Source: Chloroflexota bacterium (GTDB lineage Bacteria; Chloroflexota; Anaerolineae; Anaerolineales; Villigracilaceae). Taken from it: a DNA stretch of 5,260 nucleotides. Below are positions 1 through 5,032 of this stretch, one piece after another (the stretch's first letter is position 1; each line of letters opens with the position of its first letter). The notes beneath the pieces are model-generated. The model was not told the origin of the DNA. It searched no databases and saw only the letters and a program-made list of their open reading frames with translations. The stretch spans positions 1 to 5,260 of the forward strand of contig JACPVB010000115.1 in the NCBI GenBank assembly GCA_016191985.1, in the 5' to 3' direction. The translations under genes were made by a program, and so were the position numbers.

Positions 1-2
1 AC

Positions 3-29
3 AGCAAATGGGAAGCAATCATTAAGTAG
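3..29 (+). CDS. possible 3' end of an upstream gene (partial)
   Basis: Reading from base 3, the frame gives S-K-W-E-A-I-I-K and then TAG at 27-29, which looks like an ordinary protein C-terminus. A second frame also stays open until a TAA at 23-25, so the choice between them is uncertain. Eight codons are too few to name a family. If this frame is real, its stop codon lies at the foot of the hairpin at 27-51, a common position for a terminator. Confidence 0.2.
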   Translation, partial: SKWEAIIK

Positions 30-51
30 GTCGGGTTTCACACCCGACCTA
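27..51 (+). terminator. 10-bp perfect hairpin before pyrF; weak terminator or dispersed palindrome
   Basis: The arms TAGGTCGGGT (27-36) and ACCCGACCTA (42-51) are perfectly complementary around the 5-nt loop TTCAC, giving a GC-rich 10-bp stem. The bases after it (52-60, AATTTTATA) contain only four T in a row, so the U-tract is poor for intrinsic termination. It lies 19 bases upstream of the pyrF start and just before its ribosome binding site. It could be a terminator of the upstream gene, an attenuator-like element for the pyr operon, or one copy of a dispersed palindromic repeat. The sequence alone does not decide between these. Confidence 0.5.
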
Positions 52-70
52 AATTTTATAAGGAAGCCAC

Positions 71-904
71 ATGGAAACCTTCTTCACCTTTCTTGAAAGA
101 CGAGTCGACGACTCATCCTCCCTGCTGTGCATTGGACTCGATCCCCACATCCCCGATCTAAAGGAACCCACTCCTGCCTCCGCCCTGGACTTTTGCCTGA
201 CTCTGGTACGAGAGACAGCTCCCTACGCTGCGGCATTCAAGCCCAACGCCGCATTCTTTGAAGTCTTCGGCGCCGAAGGTTGGACAGTGCTAAAAAAAGT
301 GATCGAAGCCATTCGCGAAGAATCAAATCGCATGGGGTCGCGCATCCCCATCATCCTGGATGCGAAGCGTGGAGATATTGCCTCCACGGCCGAAGCATAT
401 GCCCAATCCGCATTCGAGTCCCTCGGCGTGGATTGCATCACCTTGAATCCCTATCTCGGTCGGGACTCCATTGACCCGTTCCTAAAAGACCAGGAGAAAG
501 GCGTGTTTCTTTTGTGCAAAACATCCAACGCAGGTTCAATGGATTTGCAAAACCTGCTCGTTATGCCAATGGGATCAGACAGCCCCATGCCAATGTATAT
601 TTACGTCTCCAAACTGGCGCAGCAATGGAACGAGAAAAATAATGTCGGGATTGTCGTCGGTGCAACCCATCCGCAGATCATGGAAATGATCCGCGCCGCC
701 GTGCCCGATCTATGGTTTCTCGCTCCCGGCGTGGGCGCGCAGGGCGGCGAATTGGAACTCACACTAAAATCTGGTCTGCGTGCAGATGGCAAAGGACTGC
801 TCATCCCGGTCTCGCGTGCCATCTCACGAGCACAAAGCCCCGGTAAAGCCGCTGCTGAAATCCGCGATCAGATTGTGAACATAAAAAGAGCGTTAAGAAA
901 TTAA
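71..904 (+). CDS. pyrF: orotidine 5'-phosphate decarboxylase, type 2 (PyrF)
   Basis: Cytosolic TIM-barrel enzyme that decarboxylates OMP to UMP, the last step of de novo pyrimidine synthesis. The 277-residue length and motif spacing fit the longer type 2 family, not the roughly 230-residue E. coli type. Visible in order are GLDP (22-25), FKPN (57-60), the catalytic signature D97-A-K99-R-G-D102-I, the strand ending in NPYLG (126-130), CKTSN (149-153), VGAT (196-199), the phosphate-gripping LAPGVGAQGG (219-226 core) and PVSRAI with R249. All key catalytic residues are present. The start is supported by AAGGAAG at 60-66, and no upstream in-frame start looks better. A short Met/Pro-rich stretch, VMPMGSDSPMPM (about 164-175), appears to lengthen the loop after CKTSN. 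The gene leads an apparent operon, with pyrE 26 nt downstream in a different frame. Identification is firm. Confidence 0.95.
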   Translation: METFFTFLERRVDDSSSLLCIGLDPHIPDLKEPTPASALDFCLTLVRETAPYAAAFKPNAAFFEVFGAEGWTVLKKVIEAIREESNRMGSRIPIILDAKRGDIASTAEAYAQSAFESLGVDCITLNPYLGRDSIDPFLKDQEKGVFLLCKTSNAGSMDLQNLLVMPMGSDSPMPMYIYVSKLAQQWNEKNNVGIVVGATHPQIMEMIRAAVPDLWFLAPGVGAQGGELELTLKSGLRADGKGLLIPVSRAISRAQSPGKAAAEIRDQIVNIKRALRN

Positions 905-930
905 TCGAACATTGATACAAGGAATTTCTC

Positions 931-1554
931 ATGGCGAATGAATTACGAATTACGGATCACGTATTGGCTACCTTGGCAGACGGGCTGCTTGAAGCAGGCT
1001 GTATCAAATTCGGCGAATTTACTTTGAAATCGGGACTCAAATCTCCTATTTACATTGACCTGCGTCAGATCATCACCTATCCCAAACTCCTCGCAGATAT
1101 CGCCCAGGCTTACCTGCCAATCCTCTCAATTCTCCAGTTCTCCAGAATTGCTGGTTTACCATACGCCGCCATCCCTATCGCCACCGCCATCTCCCTCGCA
1201 GGGAATTACCCAATGATCTATCCTCGGAAGGAAGCCAAGACGTACGGCACGAAAGCTGAGATCGAAGGCGAATATTATGCGGGCGAGATCGCCGTCATCA
1301 TCGATGATCTCGCCACCACTGGCGGAAGCAAATTCGAGGCCATCGAAAAATTGACAGGCGCAGGACTGATGGTGAAGGATGTTGTTGTTTTAGTGGACCG
1401 TCAGTCCGGTGCGAAGGAATCACTCGAACAGGCTGGGTATTCCATGCACGCGGTGTTGACCATATCCGCTTTGCTGGATTATTGGGAAAATAATGGAAAA
1501 GTAGATAAAGAAAAAATAGAGGCAACAAGAGAGTTTTTGAAGCAAAGCAAGTAA
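931..1554 (+). CDS. pyrE: orotate phosphoribosyltransferase (PyrE)
   Basis: Joins orotate to PRPP to give OMP and pyrophosphate, feeding PyrF encoded directly upstream. The 207 residues show the N-terminal orotate-side motif LKSGLKSPIYIDLR (32-45), the flexible catalytic loop RKEAKTYGTKAEIEG (99-113) with R99, K100 and K103, and the PRPP-binding loop VIIDDLATTGGS (122-133) with the acidic pair D125-D126. The loop has Tyr at 105, where the enteric enzyme has His. The KxYGTK pattern recalls the OPRT domain of eukaryotic UMP synthases. The C-terminal 25 residues are charged and helical. AAGGAA at 919-924 lies six bases before the ATG and supports this start. The gene sits between pyrF (26-nt gap) and a Nudix gene (12-nt gap), so cotranscription is likely. 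Identification is firm. Confidence 0.95.
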   Translation: MANELRITDHVLATLADGLLEAGCIKFGEFTLKSGLKSPIYIDLRQIITYPKLLADIAQAYLPILSILQFSRIAGLPYAAIPIATAISLAGNYPMIYPRKEAKTYGTKAEIEGEYYAGEIAVIIDDLATTGGSKFEAIEKLTGAGLMVKDVVVLVDRQSGAKESLEQAGYSMHAVLTISALLDYWENNGKVDKEKIEATREFLKQSK

Positions 1555-1555
1555 T

Positions 1556-1563
1556 GAGGAGGA
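1556..1563 (+). promoter_or_regulatory. strong Shine-Dalgarno of the Nudix gene
   Basis: GAGGAGGA begins right after the pyrE stop codon (1552-1554) and its AGGAGG core ends four bases before the ATG at 1567. It is close to a full anti-SD match, stronger than the sites before pyrF and pyrE. It fixes the start of the Nudix gene and supports translation from a shared pyr transcript. Confidence 0.8.
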
Positions 1564-1566
1564 AAA

Positions 1567-2112
1567 ATGGCTGGACTTGCAGTTAACGTTGCTGTAATTC
1601 ATGAAGGGAAAATCCTGTTGACCCAACGGGACGATTTCGAAACATGGATTTTGCCGAGTGGCGGTGTTGAAGATGGGGAAAGCATTGCGCAGGCCGCAAT
1701 CCGTGAGACGAAAGAAGAAACGGGTCTGGATGTTGAATTGACGGGATTGGTGGGTGTCTATTCCCGTATCAGCAATATGTCCCCCGGTTATATGGTGTTG
1801 TTTGCTGCCCGTCCAATTGGCGGCGAAATAAAATGCCAGGAAGGCGAAACCATTGCCGTGGAGTGGTTTGCCTTTGATGAGATTCCAAGTCCACTTTCGG
1901 CGGGGCATAAAAGACGCATCGAGGATGCAATCTCGGGAGTGCGCGGCGTAACCGTTTTACAGGAATTCAAATTGCCTGCAATGCCGGATGGATTAACAAG
2001 AAAGGAATTGATTGAACTTCGCGATAAATCTGGGCTATCCCGCCGGGATTTTTACCTGAGCATTTTTGAACAAGCGGAACTGAAAGAGACAACAGAAGTT
2101 CCAGGCGTATAA
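1567..2112 (+). CDS. Nudix hydrolase with an extra C-terminal helical tail
   Basis: Nudix enzymes cleave nucleoside diphosphates linked to another moiety and often act as house-cleaning enzymes. The box G-x5-E-x7-RE-x-x-EE-x-G-L is complete at residues 32-54, with metal-binding E47, E50 and E51. The one departure is Thr48 where a hydrophobic residue is usual. The N-terminal strand LAVNVAVIHEGKILLTQR (4-21) and the WILPSGG segment before the box are typical. The fold proper should end near residue 115-135. About 45 further residues follow, including GLTRKELIELRDKSGLSRRDF (142-162) and a Glu/Thr-rich end, making 181 residues in all, longer than a minimal MutT of about 130. Substrate cannot be read from the sequence. 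Its place after pyrF and pyrE makes a nucleotide-sugar or damaged-nucleotide substrate plausible, but that is inference. A 26-nt gap separates it from the next gene. Confidence 0.88.
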   Translation: MAGLAVNVAVIHEGKILLTQRDDFETWILPSGGVEDGESIAQAAIRETKEETGLDVELTGLVGVYSRISNMSPGYMVLFAARPIGGEIKCQEGETIAVEWFAFDEIPSPLSAGHKRRIEDAISGVRGVTVLQEFKLPAMPDGLTRKELIELRDKSGLSRRDFYLSIFEQAELKETTEVPGV

Positions 2113-2124
2113 AAAACTCAACAG

Positions 2125-2130
2125 AAGGAG
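2125..2130 (+). promoter_or_regulatory. Shine-Dalgarno of the PNPOx-like gene
   Basis: AAGGAG ends eight bases before the ATG at 2139, in the 26-nt gap after the Nudix stop codon. It fixes the start of the PNPOx-like protein and fits cotranscription with the genes upstream. Confidence 0.75.
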
Positions 2131-2138
2131 ATTATTTT

Positions 2139-2579
2139 ATGAGCTGGAGCAAACTCGAATCCCAATCCCCCGAAATTGCTGAATTCGGAAAAACACGCCT
2201 GCATAACAAAGTGGCCTATCTTGGAACAATTCGGAAGGATGGCTCACCACGTGTCCATCCGTTCACGCCGATCATTGGCGAGGGACATTTTTTTGTTTTC
2301 ATGGAGCCGACCTCCCCCAAGGGACACGACCTCCGTCGTGACGGGAGATACGCTGTCCATTGTTCAGTGACAGATACCAGCGGAGAGAGCGGCGAAGTCA
2401 TCGTCACCGGCAGGGCAAAATTTATCGAAGACCCTGATGCGCGCGCGCTGGCTGTCAAAATATCCCCTTACAAACCTGCCGAACGATATATTCTTTTTGA
2501 ATTCGAAGTTGAACGTGTTTTAGTGACCGAATACCCTGAAGGACATCCCGTACGCAGGCAGTGGAAGGCTGAAGAATAA
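2139..2579 (+). CDS. pyridoxamine 5'-phosphate oxidase family (split beta-barrel) protein
   Basis: Small 146-residue protein of the FMN-binding split-barrel type. The tell-tale stretch is residues 27-44, YLGTIRKDGSPRVHPFTP: a first strand, the K-D-G-x-P-R-V-H turn, then the return strand. After it come FFVFMEPTSPKGHDLRRDGRYAVHC (51-75), the classic 'x-K-x-x-D-L-R-R-D-x-R' helix and strand, and EVIVTGRAKFIED (86-98). The family covers FMN oxidoreductases, F420H2-dependent reductases and haem binders, so cofactor and substrate are open. Nothing indicates true vitamin B6 synthesis. It is the last + strand gene of the pyrF-pyrE-Nudix run and converges on the minus-strand ATPase with 46 bases between them. 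I see no convincing terminator hairpin in that gap, which instead holds a remnant of YdeI-like coding sequence. Confidence 0.85.
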   Translation: MSWSKLESQSPEIAEFGKTRLHNKVAYLGTIRKDGSPRVHPFTPIIGEGHFFVFMEPTSPKGHDLRRDGRYAVHCSVTDTSGESGEVIVTGRAKFIEDPDARALAVKISPYKPAERYILFEFEVERVLVTEYPEGHPVRRQWKAEE

Positions 2580-2585
2580 TACTGA

Positions 2586-2633
2586 GAAACCACTATCCAA
2601 AACGCGGGCGGGGTTGGTGTGGATGTTATTTTA
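2586..2633 (+). pseudogene. remnant of a YdeI/DUF1905-type gene (left copy of direct repeat)
   Basis: This short frame, closed by TGA at 2583-2585 and TAA at 2634-2636, reads E-T-T-I-Q-N-A-G-G-V-G-V-D-V-I-L. It resembles residues 9-22 of the intact YdeI-like protein encoded at 3829-4293 (AIIQNAGGGGAFVE). At DNA level 2590-2621 matches 3854-3885 in 28 of 32 bases, and 2594-2613 (tatccaaaacgcgggcgggg) matches exactly. No start codon or ribosome site precedes it, and it begins only a few bases after the PNPOx stop. It ends four bases before the ATPase stop codon on the other strand (2626-2628). It is best read as debris of a duplicated or broken ydeI-like gene. A non-coding repeat that happens to be in frame in the intact gene is the alternative. 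Confidence 0.6.
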
Positions 2634-3762
2634 TAAATTCATCAAAACCTGACGGTGTGACAACTTGATACTGGCTGTTTTCATACGTGCTTGTAAATTC
2701 ATTGGCGGCTTTCAAGCTGCCCTGCCCATCTTTCCACTTGAATTCAAAGGCCTTTAATTTGCCTTCACGTTCTTCGATCAGGTCAATTTCCTTCTGGTCG
2801 TATGTGCGCCAGAAATAAAAATTGGCAAACTGACGTTGGTGCAAATATTTTTTCATTCGCTCGATAATGGCGAAATTCTCGAATAACGCACCCACGTCTG
2901 CGCGGATGTGGAGAGGATTGAAGTTGCGGATGAGTGCATTGCGGAATCCCAAATCCACAAAATAATATTTGGACGATTTGGAAATTTCCTTTCGCAAGTT
3001 GCGGCTAAACCCGCGCAAATTAACAATCACAAACATTTTTTCGAGCAGGTCAAGATATTTTTCAACAGACACTTTGGAAATGGAAAGGTGAGTAGCAAGT
3101 TCGGATGTGGATACCTCCGAGCCGATTTGTAGGGCCAGCAGGGAGAGCAGGTCTATGATCTTTTTTGGTTTTTTCACCTGTTCGAAAGTGAGAATGTCCC
3201 GATAGAGATAGTTATTGATCAACTCGTAAAGATAATTTTCCTTATCCTCATAGGAGTCATAACTGTTCACCTTTGGATACATGCCAAAACGCAGGAATTC
3301 CTCCATACGTTCGCTGTTGGAGGTTGATGGGGCTTTTACGGGTAATTCGTTGTAGGAAAATGGATATAACGTGAAGGTGGCGGAACGTCCCGTCAACGGT
3401 TCATTGATCTTGTTGGCAAGATCAAAAGAGGCGGAGCCGGAAGCGAGGATGTGTATCTTATAATGATCAAAGATCAGTTTGAGAGTCAAACCAATGTTTT
3501 CGATGCGCTGGGCCTCATCAATCACGAGTAATTTATTTTCGCCTACCACGGACTTAAGCCTATCGAGGTCAGCACGGCTTAGAAGTTCCTGGGTACGCAA
3601 ATCGTCCCCATTTAATTGTGCGTAAGGCACGTCTGTTTTTGCCAGCAATTGACCGATCAAAGTCGTTTTTCCAGCCTGGCGCGGTCCATATAGAATTATT
3701 GCTATTGGCTCCGATTTTAGTTCTTTTTGAATATGATAAAACAAACTGCGCTCAATTTCCAT
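2626..3762 (-). CDS. AAA+ ATPase with C-terminal DUF4143
   Basis: A 378-residue protein of the abundant but poorly understood ATPase/DUF4143 family. The N-terminal AAA module has Walker A GPRQAGKT (26-33), Walker B LLVIDEAQ (78-85, D82/E83), a sensor-1-like LASGS (106-110), LTGRS with R126 (123-127) and the family motif PFSYNEL (134-140). A winged-helix-like segment follows (about 217-250, STSELATHLSISKVSVEKYLDLLEK). The DUF4143 part closes with GALFENFAII (291-300), then EIDLI (325-329) and FEFKW (339-343), a D-x(n)-E-x-K arrangement (D327, E340, K342) like PD-(D/E)XK nuclease folds. Whether it cuts DNA is unknown. It is full length and the only minus-strand gene here. In hand-counted 60-base lines its GC is about 33-42%, against about 52-67% in neighbours, which suggests transfer. 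It has its own promoter and an apparently leaderless start. No partner toxin or methylase is adjacent. Confidence 0.9.
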   Translation of the reverse strand: MEIERSLFYHIQKELKSEPIAIILYGPRQAGKTTLIGQLLAKTDVPYAQLNGDDLRTQELLSRADLDRLKSVVGENKLLVIDEAQRIENIGLTLKLIFDHYKIHILASGSASFDLANKINEPLTGRSATFTLYPFSYNELPVKAPSTSNSERMEEFLRFGMYPKVNSYDSYEDKENYLYELINNYLYRDILTFEQVKKPKKIIDLLSLLALQIGSEVSTSELATHLSISKVSVEKYLDLLEKMFVIVNLRGFSRNLRKEISKSSKYYFVDLGFRNALIRNFNPLHIRADVGALFENFAIIERMKKYLHQRQFANFYFWRTYDQKEIDLIEEREGKLKAFEFKWKDGQGSLKAANEFTSTYENSQYQVVTPSGFDEFIK

Positions 3763-3767
3763 AAATT

Positions 3768-3782
3768 AAGTATAGTATACTT
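3768..3782. promoter_or_regulatory. 15-nt palindrome over the ATPase -10 box; candidate operator
   Basis: AAGTATAGTATACTT has 7-bp arms mirrored about base 3775. It covers the -10 box of the minus-strand ATPase promoter (3769-3774) and carries a mirror TATACT facing the YdeI-like gene (3776-3781). A dimeric regulator, or the winged-helix region of the ATPase itself, could bind here, or the symmetry may simply supply back-to-back -10 boxes. The mirror TATACT has no recognisable -35 at the right spacing, so + strand promoter activity is speculative. Confidence 0.4.
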
Positions 3783-3797
3783 TGATTGATTTGTCAA
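3769..3797 (-). promoter_or_regulatory. near-consensus sigma-70-type promoter of the ATPase gene, predicted leaderless
   Basis: On the minus strand TTGACA (3797-3792) is a perfect -35 box. Exactly 17 bases follow (3791-3775), then TATACT (3774-3769), which matches the -10 consensus at 5 of 6 positions. Six bases separate the -10 box from the ATG (A at 3762). The usual start distance puts +1 at or next to that A, so the mRNA should lack a 5' leader. In agreement, no Shine-Dalgarno is present before the ATG. Confidence 0.75.
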
Positions 3798-3799
3798 AG
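3780..3799. promoter_or_regulatory. imperfectly spaced inverted repeat over the ATPase -35 box
   Basis: CTTTGA (3780-3785) and TCAAAG (3794-3799) form 6-bp inverted arms with an 8-nt spacer. The right arm overlaps the -35 box at 3792-3797. It could be half-sites for a repressor, but arms this short in AT-rich DNA may arise by chance. Confidence 0.25.
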
Positions 3800-3828
3800 C
3801 TGCGCTCTTTCTTCAGGAAATAATACTT

Positions 3829-4293
3829 ATGCCAAAAAAACATACCTTCACAGCCATTATCCAAAACGCGGGCGGGGGTGGCGCGTTCGTAGAAATCCCG
3901 TTCGATGTGGAAAAAGCCTTTGGCTCGAAAAAGCCCAAGGTCAAAGCTATGATCGAGGGAGTTCCATACCGGGGGACTCTGGTCCGCATGGGGACGGAAA
4001 ACCACCTGCTCCTCATCCTCAAGGGAATCCGCGAACAGGTGGGCAAAACATTCGGTGACGAGATCAAGGTCACCGTGGAAGCGGATACGGAGCCGCGCGT
4101 GGTAGAAGTCCCTGCGGGGTTGGAGAAGGCGTTCAAGGCTGAGAAGGAAGCAAAGGCTTTTTTCGAGAAACTTTCGTACACCCATCAGAGGGAATATATC
4201 GGGTACATTAACGAAGCGAAAAAAGCTGAAACCCGCGAACGGCGCATTGCTCAAACAATCGCGATGTTGAAGAAAAAAATAAAGGGACAATAA
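3829..4293 (+). CDS. YdeI/OmpD-associated family protein with DUF1905 domain
   Basis: A 154-residue soluble protein with two recognisable parts. Residues 6-86 resemble DUF1905, a small beta-barrel-like domain: TFTAIIQNAGGGGAFVEIP, FDVEKAFGSKKPKVKAMIEGVPYRGTLVRM, then a strand ending in LILKGIREQVGKTFGDEIKVTVEAD. Residues 93-150 form the helical YdeI/OmdA-type tail, with VPAGLEKAF, FFEKLSYTHQREYIGYINEAKKAETRERRIAQTIAMLKK. Relatives carry names such as bacteriocin-protection protein, but the biochemical role is unknown. AGGAAA (3815-3820) lies eight bases before the ATG. Translation may also be driven by a transcript from the 66-bp divergent gap. The alpha/beta hydrolase gene follows after 6 nt. 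Part of its early coding sequence is repeated at 2590-2621, beyond the ATPase gene. Confidence 0.85.
   Translation: MPKKHTFTAIIQNAGGGGAFVEIPFDVEKAFGSKKPKVKAMIEGVPYRGTLVRMGTENHLLLILKGIREQVGKTFGDEIKVTVEADTEPRVVEVPAGLEKAFKAEKEAKAFFEKLSYTHQREYIGYINEAKKAETRERRIAQTIAMLKKKIKGQ
3854..3885 (+). repeat. right copy of the 32-nt direct repeat flanking the ATPase gene
   Basis: This stretch inside the YdeI-like gene (codons for about residues 9-19, the Q-N-A-G-G-G-G turn) matches 2590-2621 with 28 of 32 bases identical. The central 20 bases, 3858-3877, are exact. Three of the four differences change the amino acid, so the left copy does not seem to be under selection as protein. The copies are offset by 1264 bases and enclose the whole ATPase gene with its promoter. 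Confidence 0.8.
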
Positions 4294-4299
4294 TTTCAA

Positions 4300-5031
4300 A
4301 TGTCAAAAATCAATATTGGCAAGCGGGAACTTTTCTACTCGTGTGTTGGCTACGGCTCCCCCACAGTGATATTGGAATCTGGAATGGGCGACACTTCTGA
4401 ATCATGGACGCACATTCAACCGACCATTGCACAGTTGACTCGCGTGCTCAGCTATGACCGCGCCGGGCTGGGGCAGAGCGATATACCTCTCCGCCCATGC
4501 ACATGCCAGGCGATGGTGGACGATTTAAAGTCCCTGCTTGCTGGCTTAAATATCCAGCCGCCGTATGTTCTTGTGGGACATTCATTCGGTGGGATGCTTG
4601 TGCGCTTGTTTGCCGCACAAAACCTAGGAGATGTGGCCGGCATGGTTTTAGTTGATTCCACGCACGAAGACCGGACTGCCGGTTTCGAGAAGGTTCTTTC
4701 AGACGAGTTGATCACGCGCAATCGCGCCCATCTCCTTGACCCTGCTCGCAATTCTGAATTCGTTGACCGCATCCCATCCGAACAGCAGGTGAGGGATGCC
4801 CACCGTTTATTTGATTTTCCACTGGTGGTGTTGACGCGCGGTCTGCCCGATGAGCCGTCAGATGTCTGGCCAAGCGCGGACCTTCAACGAGTCGAATGCG
4901 AATTGCAAATGGAATTTCTCAAACTTTCCCCAAAAAGTTCACACATGATCGCCGAAAAAAGCGGGCATTGGATTCAAAACGATCAACCCGAACTGGTCAT
5001 TGAAGCAATTCGAAACGTGATGGGAAACTAA
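4300..5031 (+). CDS. alpha/beta-fold hydrolase
   Basis: A 243-residue cytosolic serine hydrolase of the alpha/beta-hydrolase-1 type, with no signal peptide. Seen in order are the oxyanion-loop region VILESGMGDTSESW (23-36), SYDRAGLGQSD (51-61), the nucleophile elbow GHSFGG with S95 (93-98), the strand GMVLVDSTHED (114-123), a short cap region (about 124-170), a strand PLVVLTRG (174-181) with nearby D184 as a candidate acid, and SGHWIQNDQPELV with catalytic H223 (221-233). The triad is therefore complete, although the acid is less certain than Ser and His. The family includes esterases, lipases, epoxide hydrolases and C-C hydrolases, and the substrate cannot be inferred. The gene starts 6 nt after the YdeI-like stop with only a modest GGGA (4284-4287) upstream. 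It ends 1 nt before the next ATG, so these three genes are probably cotranscribed. Confidence 0.9.
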   Translation: MSKINIGKRELFYSCVGYGSPTVILESGMGDTSESWTHIQPTIAQLTRVLSYDRAGLGQSDIPLRPCTCQAMVDDLKSLLAGLNIQPPYVLVGHSFGGMLVRLFAAQNLGDVAGMVLVDSTHEDRTAGFEKVLSDELITRNRAHLLDPARNSEFVDRIPSEQQVRDAHRLFDFPLVVLTRGLPDEPSDVWPSADLQRVECELQMEFLKLSPKSSHMIAEKSGHWIQNDQPELVIEAIRNVMGN

Positions 5032-5032
5032 C

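Noticed and set aside
1420..1908. Minus-strand open frame of 162 codons across pyrE and the Nudix gene
   Set aside because: It spans two well-supported + strand genes and their junction, and its translation has no domain character.
2597..2617. CCAA...TTGG as a terminator between the convergent PNPOx and ATPase genes
   Set aside because: The arms are only 4 bp with a 13-nt loop and no T-run. The sequence is better explained as the YdeI-like remnant.
3776..3781. + strand promoter for the YdeI-like gene using the mirror TATACT
   Set aside because: No -35-like hexamer lies 16-18 bases upstream, so it is noted only as a possibility within the palindrome entry.
2626..4293. ATPase plus YdeI-like (bacteriocin-protection) gene as a defence or toxin-antitoxin pair
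   Set aside because: The genes are divergent and belong to families not known to work together. Neither resembles a toxin or antitoxin, and the YdeI-like gene appears tied to its downstream neighbours instead.
3766..4299. Long minus-strand open frame of 177 codons opposite the YdeI-like gene
   Set aside because: It overlaps a clear family member almost completely. Its translation is rich in Phe, Arg and Cys with no recognisable domain, and it has no ribosome site. It is an antisense shadow.
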